Assembly: GCA_015680685.1 (NCBI GenBank)
Contig: MNCI01008852.1
Span: 612,307-676,306, forward strand
Origin: Gnetum montanum
Lineage: Eukaryota > Streptophyta > Gnetopsida > Gnetales > Gnetaceae
Reading direction: 5' to 3'
DNA: 64,000 nucleotides
The first letter of the stretch is position 1; the number at the start of each line of letters is the position of its first letter. Under the pieces are notes generated by a model. The model ran no database searches and had not been told where the DNA came from. It saw only the letters and a program-made list of their open reading frames with translations. Positions 23,628-35,404 of the stretch are shown here, piece by piece. The translations under genes were made by a program, and so were the position numbers.

Positions 23628-24286
23628 GGGGTGTCACAGTGGAAACAACCATGCATAACGAGTGTTTTGATTTGCTATTTAAATGTGAATGAAGGTTCAA
23701 GTTTGAAATTTTGGCATTGGGGTTGGTAAAATCATCACCAACCATGTGTTGAGCGAGGGAGGGAGGGAGGGAGGCAGGTAGTAAGAGCATCATGAAGAGG
23801 ATGGATGGCAATGGTAATGGCAGAGGTAGAGGCAGAGACAAAGGCTAGTTTTAGAACATCACGTCAGCGGTAGGCAGTGGCAAAGGAGCAATGAAGTGAA
23901 AGACCGAAGAGGATGGTTGATGCTTTCAAGTGTGGCCATGTGGCTGCCATGGCGGGTGGCCCCGCGCTAGGCAACATAAGTGTGCACTTTCCAAGTATGT
24001 TGTAATTGTACAATTCAGCGCTGGTGTTGGTGCTGGTAAGGAATTAAATAAAATTAGGGGGCCATCATCCTTCTCTGCAACGGTCACCAGTGGCAGTAGA
24101 TGTAGCAGCCACAACAACATCGATGTTTACCAGGGTTGGGTTGGGAGGAGGAGTAGGATGAGGAGAAGGATTGTAATACATATACCAAAAAAATATAATG
24201 ATAAAGTATGTAAGGTCCCCTCACATTACGTTGATTCGAAAACAATGTTGTTGGCATTGGTGTTGGAAGGGCTAGAGGGGGGGAGT

Positions 24287-24317
<31 letters not shown>

Positions 24318-24884
24318 GGGAAGGATGATGTCATGTCATGTCAATATGTCAAGGAATAAGTGAGTAGTAAGAAGAGAAGAATAGAAGTAGTATTTTAGCT
24401 TGTGTTTTGTTTTTGTTTGATTTAAGGGATGCAATTGCAGTTGTTGGCTTGCGTTTGTGTTGAATGCGGATGTTTCACACTTGTTTGGTTGCTACCCGCT
24501 TAGCGTTGCATGGGTAATTCTCCAAGAGCAAGATGCGTGAAAACTTGAGGTGGTCTTCTCGCATTCTTTACCTACTGGTCACACTAGATAATAGTGTCTA
24601 AAGTTCTTGAGGACAATTATTACATAAAAATTATTTTCCCCATTTTTTGAAGTTGTTTTTTGATGCAGAATGTAATGCAACGATCAAGATATTTGAAGGA
24701 AGGTTATGGGTTTAATACTTGTATTTACTTTAAAGTATAAAAAAAATGGTACTTTGTATGCAAGGCTTGTGTTGGTATAAATTTTTTGGTCCAAAAAAGA
24801 ATATATCAATTTGAAATAAAGAAGAAATAGTAACAAAAGCTAAAAAATTTTTATTCTTGAGATTCATTGTTTAGCTTTCACTCA
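23628..24884. repeat. Segment B of the ~1.24-kb dispersed duplication
   Basis: A diverged copy of 14801-16039. Most differences are C-to-T or G-to-A relative to A, many at CpG, as expected for a copy sitting in methylated repeat DNA. It adjoins the caulimovirid fragment on the left. On the right it changes into the E3 LTR exactly at cactca (24879-24884), a 6-base stretch present in both partners. Confidence 0.87.
24287..24316. repeat. Poly(G) run of 30
   Basis: Thirty consecutive G within segment B. At the corresponding place segment A has only short G runs (about 15508-15521). It is a likely slippage product and could form quadruplex DNA. Read-length or assembly error is possible in such a tract. 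Confidence 0.85.
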
Positions 24885-25563
24885 GGGTTAATCAATCGTT
24901 GTCTTCCCAAACTTACTTGCATTGTCACGGTTGTATGGTTAAGTAAGCTTGAGGTATATGATTTTTATAGCTTTTGTATTTTTTATGTCTTCTGCTAATA
25001 AAGGAGAGGGAGAGAGAACTAAGTGGCTAACTTACATTAACTATTCATTAGCTAGTTTCTAAATGTTCCTAACACCAGTATCCATTCGCACTTGTCATAA
25101 ACATCCTGAACTAGTACAACATTGCTGGGATTACCAAACGCTAATCATTACTAGGTTACCAAGTGCTACATGCATGCTCGAAGCGGTCATACTGAGTGTA
25201 TTTAACTAAGAGTGTTGAAGGTTGAGAAAAATATTAATTAACTAGGAAAGTGTTAAACAATCATTAATTACTAATTAGCTTAATTTGTATGCTGCAAGGT
25301 TTATCATAAAGTTCATCTTTATTACCGTACAAAAAATTGTGCTTAGGTACAAATTACTCGAATAAAGATCCATTCACTCTATGACTCCTACTACGGGCAC
25401 ACAGAAATAGTTCTAACTGTGGAATGACAAAACTGCAAGAGTTTGGCTAAGGGTGTAAGTATAACTACCTTGGAACCAAGGGTGCTACCTCTTATTTATA
25501 GAAGATGAGGCAGGACACGATATCGTGTATGTGATATCGCGTATACTATATTGCGATTCATCA
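24879..25563 (-). repeat. 3' LTR of E3, truncated
   Basis: It matches 33911-34600. On the minus strand it starts TGATGAA at 25563. The last ~105 bases found in the 5' LTR (33807-33910) are absent; segment B sits there instead. A TATA box (TATAAATA, minus) is at 25500-25493. It contains palindromic gatatcgc motifs near the 5' end. Confidence 0.88.
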
Positions 25564-25576
25564 TACCCCCATGACT
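25564..25576 (-). other. Polypurine tract of E3
   Basis: Read on the minus strand it is agtcatgggggta, directly before the LTR start, the same tract as in E1 and E2. The ~70 bases upstream also match the pre-tract block of those elements. Confidence 0.75.
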
Positions 25577-27480
25577 AAATGAAAACTCGACCTCGAGTTC
25601 CTTACAAAATATTGGGAAGGTATGGGATTATTAACTTAAATGACAACTAATGGTGAATGGGATGACATGTGAACGGATCAACATTACAATACATGACAAC
25701 ATAGCGTTCATGACTACAAGAGTGAACACTATACACAATTGGCATCCAGCCTTATTTGGCAGCTGAGAGAGAAGAGAGAAAGAGAGAGAAAAGGAGAAGA
25801 TGTGTTGCTGCTGATGCCAAGATTACACCTTTCATTGTGCATCCATAACCATGCCATCAATCTTTTTCCTTGCACAACCATTCCAACATCAATCCATCCT
25901 GAGTGTTTTCTCCAGGTCCAGTCCATTGCTATATGATTTTCATCTACACACACAACACAATCACATATGAGCAAGGATAAGTAAATCACAATATAGTTGA
26001 TACCTTGCCTTAGTGTAAGATCCATTGGCTGAGTTGTGATATGGCCAATACGAATTCTAGAGATATAATACTGGTGACTACCCAAGGTGTAGGGGTTAGG
26101 AAAAATTTTAAAAATTGGACCAGGTCCCCCATGACTAAGAGTGATCCTTTGGTAGTGATAGAATGGAAAAAGATAAGGAATAAGAAAGATGGAGAAAAAG
26201 AAAGAACGACAACACTAATAAAATGGATGTCAAAGGTGGGAATGAAACAAAAAAAATGTTGATTGTGGAAATGTTAAAGGGAAAGAAGTTAACTGATGCA
26301 CCAAATAGGAATGCCAGTGGGTCCTTCCCAAAGTAGGCTCATGCCCTTTATGCCTTGACAAACCCACATTCAAAGAGTTCGTAGGCTCTAGAAATGTCGT
26401 TTAGAAGCAAGAGTTAAAGACTTAACCATAAGAATGCATTAACCAAAATATAGACTACTAATACAACTAGCAATGAAGTGGGAAATGGAGAAAGAATGAT
26501 GGGGAGAAGAGAATGGAATGGAGTGCCAAGAACAAGGTGGTGTACAGTGCTTTGTGTATTTATGGTTAATGTGACTGAGTAGATCTCATTCCAAATCCAA
26601 CCTCAAACAATCCACATCTAGTGACTTCGCATTAATACACTTGGCTAATCCATCCACTTGAAGTAACAAGAATGCTTCCACCAAAGAGTCAACATCATTA
26701 TGAGGAAAACGAGAAAGGGAGAAGTAGATAGCCAGAAAGGCCCTTAGTTAAAGGGAACATGTTTGTTTAATTCCATAACCAATGCTTGTAGCCTAGATGC
26801 TTATTTTGTCTAAGGGGTGTGCTTTGAATTCTCATTGCCTATTTTTTTTTGCTTTTGCGTGAGAACCACACCATGCAAAGACTTATTTTTATTAGTTCAA
26901 CTTCTTGATAATGGAGGAACGTTGTAATGGTAAGGAAAACTCAAGAAGAAAACATCTAAGAACCCAAGAGAATCTCCAGCACAAATGTATTGAATCCCTT
27001 TGAAGTCACACCCTTTTCAGTCCTTGAGTCCTTCTTTAGTTTGAGAAATGCCCAGTCATCAATTCATTAATAATTTTATTATTAAAGAAGGGGACTATAT
27101 AGTTCCAAGCCAAGAGAGACCATAGAAATTTATGGATGCATGGATGACGTGAACCCATTGCCTGTTATATCAAAATAACCATACCTTAGTATCAACATTA
27201 TAACTCAAAGGTAAAAACTAAACATTAGCAATCAGTGGAATACAGTTCATACCACCATCAAGAGCACTTATTAGGTGACAAATTTAACAAAACAAAAAAA
27301 ACAAAAATAACAAAAAAAAAAAAATTACACAAAGAAATGAGAAAGTATAAACGATGGTGCAAAAAAAGAAGAAGAAAAATTAAAGAAATTTGTAAAACAA
27401 AAATATGTAAAACAAAAACTTAAAAAAGGAACTGAGGGGCTTGAATGATTAGCAGAGGTGGCCATCTCCCCCATGACTGA
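25577..27480 (-). other. 3' internal region of E3, no ORF recognised
   Basis: This stretch lies between integrase and the polypurine tract, where E1 and E2 carry their third ORF. I cannot find that ORF here. It contains an A-rich low-complexity stretch near 27285-27425 and short meaningless frames. It may be a deletion derivative or an unrelated 3' region. Confidence 0.5.
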
Positions 27481-27514
27481 GTTGGAAGGAGGAGATCCGA
27501 AATAGTGAGTAGGG

Positions 27515-28560
27515 TCATCCCTTCTCAGAGGTATTATGTGCACTGATCATTCTAAATTCATGGAAGGGTTTGGTCTGTTGCACATTGACTAAAAATCTCT
27601 TATCAGGGCTCTCAGGTTTATATATGGTTATGGCCCCTGAAGGAAAGGTTGCATGAATAATGTAAGGTCCTTCCCACAGTGTTTGAAATTTTGTGCGTTG
27701 TGGCACATGTGTGGGGTTCTAGTAGAGAACCTTATCTCCTGGTTGATACTTAACCTTTCAAATCTTCAAGTCATGACATTGCTTGTTATATGCCTTGTGT
27801 AACTCATTTGATGACAAGACAGCTAATTGGTTTTCGTCTAGCACGTTTAAAGTTGCCAACCATTTTTTTGGTGCTAGATCAAGATCGAGGTGGAGGTCAC
27901 AAGTCGTTGATAATGTACGAAGTTCGGTTTGAATCGGAAGAGTTGGGAGCTTTCCGTACACTAACTCATAGGGAGAGTAGCCTATAGGGAGTTTTCAAGT
28001 GGAGCGGTATGCCCAAAGCGCATCATTACGTTTAGTGCTCCAATCTTGCCTATATTTGCTAATTGTCCTACTCAATGTTTTAGTGATCTCCCTGTTGGTG
28101 ACCTCAGCTTGTCCATTAGCTTGGGGATGATAAGTTGAAGTCAATTTATGTTCAACCCCTAAGCGTTGCATTAACTTTCGAAAAGTTGCACCTGTGAAGT
28201 GTGTTCCATTATCCGAAATAAGTGCATGTGGCACACCAAACCTATTTACGATTTGTTGTTGCACAAATCGTGTAGTTGTAGATGATGTGCAGTATTTAAC
28301 TATAGCTGCTTTAGCCCATTTTGTTAAATAGTCTACGACAACTACAATGTAAGCTTTTCCATTGGACATTGGTGTAATGGACCCCATAAAGTCTATTCCC
28401 CAAATGTTGAAGGGTTCTAATTGTTGAATCCATTATTGCGGACCCTCCATTTTAGCAGTCATTCCCCCATCATGTTGAAAGCGCTCACAAGATCAGACAA
28501 ATTGATGGGCATCCCGAAATAATGTTGGCCAGTAATATCCTGCAAGCAAGATCTTAATAG
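27515..28560 (-). pseudogene. Integrase of E3
   Basis: The frame includes the end of the zinc-binding region (LAGYYWP), the core start WGIDFMG, and catalytic D (VVVDYLTKW), D (ISDNGTHF) and E (NGQAEVTNREI), all kept. A C-terminal module WEGPYIIHATFPSGAITI (27630-27670) matches the GPY/F module of Ty3 integrases. Stops occur near 28490, 28430 and 27994. It would insert the element's cDNA into chromosomes. The copy is broken, but the catalytic triad is intact. Confidence 0.85.
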
Positions 28561-28726
28561 TCATTCATCTCCCCACATAGTGACCCACACAAGGGCCCTC
28601 ATGAGCGTCTTGGAGAACTCTCAATTGGTCTACCTCGGGCATGCACCATTGAACCAAGCCATTAGAACACACTTTGTAAAGTTTTCCATTGATCTCCATG
28701 AAGTACTTGGTTCTGTGAAGAAACTA

Positions 28727-30430
28727 TTATTTCTTCCTAAAGTCCGGCTCCTGTGGTGTTTGTTGAGTAAGGAGATAGGGGAGAATGCTACTATACCAGT
28801 GCATCTTCGTGGGTAGTTGGTTATTCACTACATCGACAAAGAGGGCTTCATCAGGAAAATGATCAGACATTACATATTCATCCTCTTTGCTGTCCCAGCG
28901 TAATTGAGATAAATGATCTGCAACTACATTCTCGGTGCCTTTCCGATCGATCATCATTAGATCGAAATCCTATAGAATTACTAGCCATCATATAATACGA
29001 GGGCTAACCGTTGGCTTGTTCATGAGGAACCGGATTGCACTATGATCCATGTGGATGAACACTTTGTAACCTAACACATAGTGCCTAAACTTATCCAATG
29101 CAAATACTACAGGCATTAATTCTTTCTTTGTAGTTGTGTAGTTAAGTTATGTACCAGCGATACTTCTACTTGCACAGTGGATGTAGTAAGGGCATTTTTG
29201 GTCATCTAACTGTGTAAGTACGGCTCCTAAGGTGTAACTGGACGCATTAGTCATGATGTGGAATGGTTTAGACCAATCAGGAGCTTGTAGAATGGGAGTT
29301 TCTACTAGCCTTTATTTCAGGGTTTGGAATGCTCGTTCACATTCCCTGGTCCACTCAAAAGGTACATCCTTCTTTGTTAGCTCTACCAAAGGTTTGGCAA
29401 TCTTGGAGAATTTCTCAATGAATCTCCTATAGTAGCCAGTGTGTCCAAGGAATGACCAAATGTCTTTGACAGTTTTTAGTTAACGGGTGATTCCTTGGAT
29501 AATCCTAATTTTATCTAGGTCTACCTCTATTCCTGCATGTGAAACCTTATGCCCAAGTACTATGCCTTCTTGGACCATTAAATGGCTTTTTTTCCAATTG
29601 AGCCTTAGATTGGTTTCTACGCATCTTTTCAGCACTTGCTTTAATCGGTCCAAGGCTTGATCAAAACTTGGTCCATAGGTGGAGAAGTCGTCCATAAAGA
29701 ATTCCACTCCGTTCCCTATTTGCTGTTGGAATATGCTTAGAACTAGGTGTTGAAACATGGCAGGATCATTACACAAGCCAAATGAAATTTGTTTATATGC
29801 AAACGTTCCCCAAGGACTAGTGAATGTTGACCTTCTAGGGCTATCTGTATTTGGTTGTATTCGCTATAACCACCTAGAAAACTGTAATAGTGATGCCTTG
29901 CTATGGTGTCTAAGACTTGGTCAACGAATGGCAATGGGAAGTGATCCTTAAATGTTGCCATGTTCAACAGCGTAAAATCTATGCACACCCTCCATTTGCC
30001 TTCCTTTTTAGGCACGATTACCAGAGGGCTAACCCATTCACTATCAGCAATGGGATATATGAACCCAGCATTAAGAAGCTATTCTATTTCTTCTTTTACT
30101 ACTTGCTTCAATTTTGGGTTCAATCACCTCTGCGGTTGTTTTCGAGGTTTGATGGAGGGGGTAGTGTAAATCCTATACTGGCATATCCTAGGATCAATTC
30201 CAGTTAATTCGAGATATGACCAGGCAAAGGCTTTTGACCACTTGTTTATTTCTTTCAGCATTCTTCCTTTTTGTTTGGAAGTAAGTCTTGCGTTGATGAT
30301 TACTGGTTTTCCATTTTCAAGAATCATATATTCCAAACCGATGGATAATGGTTTCAATTCTAGGGGCTCTTGTTTGAATTTTTCAGGAATTTCCAACTTC
30401 CCCCAATTAAGGCTTGGAAGTTGCTAGTGG
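28727..30430 (-). pseudogene. Reverse transcriptase and RNase H of E3
   Basis: The RT region shows EWVSPLVIVPKKEGKWRVC, then FFMDDFSTYGPSFDQALDRL with the catalytic DD, and LNWKKSHLMVQEGIVLGHK (29776-29480). A frameshift lies near 29830. RNase H follows (LNYTTTKKELMPVVFALDKF and a VVADHLSQL end, about 29330-28880). The FMDDFS form of the active site is typical of the Athila lineage. Scattered stops, mostly TAG/TAA at expected Gln positions, inactivate it. Confidence 0.87.
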
Positions 30431-30546
30431 ACTTGCTCTAGTGCATCTATGCTTTCGATGTAAGTGCAAGTTATTTCCTCAGTTAGTTTCATGCACATTA
30501 GTGAGTTGCTCTTTTAATTAGCTATTAGCCACTAGGTGTCTTCTTG

Positions 30547-31365
30547 TCATGTGGTTGTTGCATACAGGCACTTTTGCATGTTAATGTTTTGTGCACACCG
30601 ATTGCATGTAGGCAATGCTAAACTTTGCACAACCCATGATCTCTGCACGCAATTGCACCCTGTATCACTGTATGCGATGCATGGAACCTTCTTATTCTCA
30701 ATCTTTCCAAAAGCGTTCTCCTTAGATATTTTCAGGGAAAGATCGTGGATCCCTAGGCATGCATCTATAGTACTTATCCATGCCCTTCCCATTATTATTG
30801 GGAAGTCCCCTTTACTGTTATTCACTTGTATCACTAGGAAATCAGCTAGGTACGACCACCCATACATAGTGGTGATGATGTCCTCCACCAGTCCCAAGGG
30901 AACAGTGATGGACTGGTCAGCCAGCTCTAGGCAAATATTGCTCTTCTTTAATGGAGGCAGGTTCAAGGCTTTGTACATTTCTTGCGATATTAAGTTGACT
31001 ATAGAACCTGAATCTAGAAGAGCTTTGCATGGCTCATTCCCAGTGATTTGGAGATAGATTAGAGGGCTTCCAGGATTAGAGAATTTCCTAGGAAGGTGGC
31101 CAACCTTGATCCAGTCAGTAACAACATGTGTTAACATAATCTTATGCATTGAGCTCGGTGTTTGGCTCAAAGGGAGCTTTGAAGCTTTATTTGATGGGAA
31201 GGCATTTAGAGGTTCAACCGCTTGTGGTTGTAAGGGCTTGGTTGGATTGTTGGTTCTGAAGAAAGGTCTTTTCTTCATACGATTGTCAAAACCAATAGTG
31301 GGTTGAGGATTTATAGCCCTTGTGGCATTGCATTGCTGCGGTTGAGTAGGAAGTTCCCCTTGCAT
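30547..31365 (-). pseudogene. Retropepsin-like protease region of E3
   Basis: A 272-codon open frame continuing from gag. The active-site region reads ALLDSGSIVNLISQEMY, with D-S-G kept, and a second conserved block FPIIMGRAWISTIDACLG lies ~75 residues later, as in plant Ty3 aspartic proteases. The N-terminal third is Pro/Gln-rich gag tail. It is followed by a TGA/TAG-rich junction before RT. Gag and protease appear to be one frame. Confidence 0.85.
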
Positions 31366-33662
31366 TGTTGGAGCGGGTGGTAATGGAGCTATTGGTGTGA
31401 GAGTTGCGGATGGATTTGAAGGATGATATATTTATGGGTTATCTTCCTTAGGAGAAGGAGTTCTATAATACTCACGGGCTTGGTAGTGAGGTTGTGGTGT
31501 AACATGATTAACATAGTCACGTGGAGAGATTGGATGCTGCACGTAGTAGCCATATGGATCAAGTTGCCAGTATGGGTATTGTTGCCTTGGTGGTGGCATC
31601 CCTTATGACTGTGGGTATTGCCACTATTGATGTTGTTCAATAGGTTGTGGTGGAGTTTCACTTGGATAATATGTTGAAGGTTGGTGGAACTGCCTTGGGT
31701 TACCTTGGGGATAAGGTAACCATCGGGGTGCTTGTCGTTTATTTAGTCGTGGGTTGAGTGCATACACCCCAGACTCTTATAGATGTGAGATCACTGGGCA
31801 ACATCCCTTAGGATGGTCATATTGGCATATCTCGCATCCACTATCATTGTCCGTGTCTGAATCCACAACCTCTTCTGTGATGGCTATTTTGCCCTTACCC
31901 TTGTTACGTGCATTATCCAGTTCTCTCTTTTTCTTTTTGTCGCGGTCACTACCTCACTCCCTAGACTCCTCTACAATTTTAAGAATAGTTTCAAACGTAC
32001 CATCTAGGGAGTCCCACGTTTGGTCTACCTTTGCTGATACTTCTGATGTTAACTTTTGGAGAGGCAAAGTTTTTCTATTCACCATCTCTTCGAGTGGTGA
32101 CTCCTCGTCCTCCTCCCAAAATCTCAATCCCCTTTTTGGGAGGGAAGAATCTTAGTTGTATTCTTCTACAGTTTCTCTCTTCCATAGCTCACCTTCTTCT
32201 TTGGAAACTTGCTCTAGAAATCTATGAAGTTGATGAGACCTAAGCCTCGATAACCTTCCTTGGGCGTACGTCCCATGGGTTCTTCTTGTTTCATGCCTAA
32301 GTCCATCCACGAGATGGCGTAGGTGATCTCGCTACGAATAACCATGACCGGGGCAATGATGTAACAGTGCGTAATAGTATCCCATGGAAGCATTCAAGGG
32401 TTCATGATTTACTTTCTTCCATCCTTGGATTTGCTTTAACAAGTTAGACACTCGGGAGTACATTTGGTACTTATCATTGAACAATGCTAACGTTGTACTC
32501 CACCTCTGAATAGATTCCAGTTCTAAGGACCGGTACTAGCTTTCAACTTCTTTCACTAGTGTCCTTGGGAACAACTTCAATTTTTGCCATTCATTTTCTA
32601 TGTTTTGCAATGCGCATGCATCATGGAATGCTTGTAAATGATTTTGAGGATCAACGTTGTATCCCCCTTTAAATCATGGGATGTTGTTCATGTCTAACCT
32701 CTTGATTGTACTATCCTTTTGGTGCCTTGTTCGAACTTTTACGGCCTCTATTATATCTAGCATGCTTCTAGTTGCGAGTAGGGGTTCTTCGTGATAGTCT
32801 CATTCATAGCATCTATGGTGTCTACATAGTTCCCTACTCTCCCTTCTCCTATGCCTTGATTCCTTAGAGTGCCCTCGTCCTCGTTCTCGACTGTCTCATT
32901 GATGACTTCCACTTCGTTTTTCCCTAACCTCACGATTGGTTTCCCTATGATTGTGTTTGGACACTGAAGGATAGGGTGAAGATGATGATGAAGGTGAAGA
33001 AGAAGGAGAACCATTGCCATGACAGTGTTTTCTACCTTCTCTTTAGTGGTCTCAGCCTCGATTGTGATCATGATCAGAACGTCCACCCTTATCGTGTGTT
33101 TGTGTTCCTTCGTTGAACACTTCGTGTTCGTGGGTATCAGAACCAGGGTTGTGAATAGTGGAGTGGAGGTTTTGATACACTACCTCCTGACCAATGTTAG
33201 GAGGAGGAACATCGTTTCATGGGGAACCTATTAAGGCAGGTTCACCATCCTCAATTTCGCTCAAAACGTGCGGAGCATCATGGGGCCATTTACCCTTCAC
33301 AGATGTATGGTATCTCTCTTGTCACAAGTCCCTTTGATATTGCACTTTTGTGGGATGATAGTCTCTTGAGTCATGATCGCATGCAACATATTCTACTTAT
33401 AAAAGCGGAATGCCTATTCATGTGAGAGCATGAAGGAGCATGTTGGGAACTAATCAGTTTGGAGGCAACACTATGTTACCCTCCAAATCTCTCAAACGAG
33501 GTTGTTCATCTTGGTGAAATCGGGTACATACTCATCGAGATGAGTATATACCACATGAAACTATTGAGGAACTGGTAGATCTTGGTTACATGTATTATGC
33601 CGCTGACTATCTCTTGCGTTAGTCCTAAGTGATGAAGTGCTCTTATGTGAAGAAGAAGACAT
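31366..33662 (-). pseudogene. gag of E3
   Basis: It starts at an ATG at 33662 (MSSSSHKSTSSLRTNARD). It has an Arg/Ser-rich region (~33080-32850), the gag core (FKGGYNVDPQNHLQAFHDAC; LALFNDKYQMYSRVSNLL; about 32690-32400) and a zinc-finger-like CEIC…HPKGCCPV near 31835-31790, then a Pro/Gln/Tyr-rich tail. The same blocks occur in E2 and E5. About ten stops are scattered through it. Gag would form the particle that packages element RNA. Confidence 0.83.
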
Positions 33663-33787
33663 CTTGTCTTGTTCGATGTGCAATGTACTATTGTCTCATC
33701 TTTCTTTGATTAACCCTAAGGGTTCTTTCTAACATTTCAACGATATGAATGAATTCCTATGTTCAACGCAATGCAGAAACAACTAAG

Positions 33788-33805
33788 TCCTCGACAATGG
33801 TGCCA
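33788..33805 (-). other. Primer binding site of E3 (tRNA-Asp type)
   Basis: On the minus strand the 18 bases are TGGCACCATTGTCGAGGA, one base after the LTR end. They differ from the expected tRNA-Asp site by four transitions only. Confidence 0.75.
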
Positions 33806-33806
33806 A

Positions 33807-34600
33807 TGATGAGTGGCGAGGTACCCCTACACTCAACCATACGAATACGTGCATTTCACGCACGATTTGGTCGAACTCCAAGGACCAAGTGGTTATGCGC
33901 CTTAATGGAACACTCAGGGTTAATCAATCGTTGTCTTCCCAAACTTACTTGTATTGTCACAGTTGTATAGTTAAGTAAGCTTGAGGTATATGATTTTTAT
34001 AGCTTTTGTATTTTTTATGTCTTCTGCTAATAAAGGAGATGGAGAGAGAACTAAGTGGCTAACTTACATTAACTATTCATTAGCTAGTTTCTAAATTTTC
34101 TTAACACTAGTATCCATTCCCACTTGCCATACACATCCTGAACTAGTGCAACGCTGCTGGGATTACCAAACATTAATTGTTACTGGGTTACCAAGTGCTG
34201 CACGCATGCTCGAAGCAGTCGTACTGAGTGTATTTAACTAAGGGGGTTGAAGGTTGAGAGAAATATGAATTAACTAGGAAAGCGTTAAAAAATCATTAAT
34301 TACTAATTAGCTTAATCTGTATGCTGCAAGGTTTATCATAAAGTTTGTCTTTATTGCCGTACACAAAATTTTTCTTAGGTACAAATTGTTCGAATAAAGA
34401 TCCATTCACTCTATGACTCCTACTATGGGCACACAGAAATAATTCTAACTCTGGAATGACAAAACTGCAAGAGTCTGGCTAAGGGTCTAAGTCTAACTAT
34501 CTTGGAACCAAGGGTGCCGCCTCTTATTTATTAAAGATGAGGCAGAACACAATATCACATGGTGGATGTGATATCGCGTACGCGATATCGCGGTTCATCA
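33807..34600 (-). repeat. 5' LTR of E3
   Basis: About 794 bp. Read on the minus strand it begins TGATGAACCGCG and ends CTCATCA. Palindromic gcgatatcgc repeats lie within the first 50 bases (34550-34595). The TATA position (34525-34532) reads AATAAATA here, against TATAAATA in the partner LTR. Confidence 0.88.
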
Positions 34601-35399
34601 CCCATTAAGATGAGGTTTTCTCTATGTTGTTAACTCATAAGTGATTGATTGTTTGGGCAGTGAGGCCATGTCATCCATCCATCCATTCCATTAATAAGAG
34701 GTTCTTTATATGGTCCTAATGATATTCTTTTCCATCATTAAAACTAAGAATAAATTCGTAATTATTACGCCTAGATTGAAAAATGCAAAGCCAAGGGAGA
34801 ATGTTTAGGATGTGACATTAAGGTGATTTGTGGATTTTCTTTAACCAGTTCTATATGTTCTATCTTGTTGCTAAGGTTGTAATTATATCCTTGTAGATCT
34901 AATGAAAAATGGAAGTAAGAGTCATATAAAAGGACATTGAATAAATTTTTGAGGATCCCATTGGAAAGACATGTACCCATGCCTGAAGGTTGGCGACTAA
35001 GAGCTTTGCACAATCAACTTCCACTTGCAATATTTTGCTTCATCCCACTCCAATTTTTGTGGTTTTAAAACATATTTTAACCTGGAGTGTTCAATTTCAT
35101 CAAGGAAGGGTACTTGCGTGGAAAACTTGCTCTAATTTTTCAAAATTTACTATCACCCAGAAGGTATTATAAGGGTAAGAATGTTAAAAACCTTAAGTGT
35201 TTTAATGAAAAATCAATTATATGAATGCTAGAAACTCTAGTTCTCTCATCCAAGGGATTATAACTGTCATTATAAGCTAGACATAAGGAAAATGAAACTA
35301 ATTGCAAAGGATCATAAAAGAAGATTAACACTTTTTGGGCATTTTTCTAAAAATTTTTCTAACTGTGTAATCATATGAGCTAAAGAACTTAATGGAATT
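34601..35399. other. E2 remnant between E3 and E4, no gene
   Basis: By position this is internal E2 sequence between the two nested elements. It includes catccatccattcc near 34675 and otherwise short frames. If E2 is one element, it would be the leader or intron before the third ORF that resumes at 56619. Confidence 0.4.
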
Positions 35400-35404
35400 A
35401 AGGT
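35400..35404. other. Target-site duplication AAGGT, left copy
   Basis: It matches 56619-56623 exactly and fixes both ends of E4. Confidence 0.85.

Larger units (their letters stand above)
24879..34600 (-). mobile_element. E3: Athila-like Ty3 retrotransposon on the minus strand
   Basis: In minus-strand order it holds the 5' LTR (34600-33807), PBS, gag, protease, RT, RNase H, integrase, a 2-kb 3' region, a polypurine tract and a 3' LTR truncated at 24879. The RT motif FFMDDFSTYG and the tRNA-Asp-type PBS point to the Athila lineage. All pol domains are recognisable, and frames are broken by relatively few stops and a frameshift. No target duplication can be checked because the left end is missing. 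Confidence 0.87.

Noticed and set aside
30536-31306. 173- and 66-codon plus-strand frames
   Set aside because: Antisense shadows of the E3 gag-protease frame.
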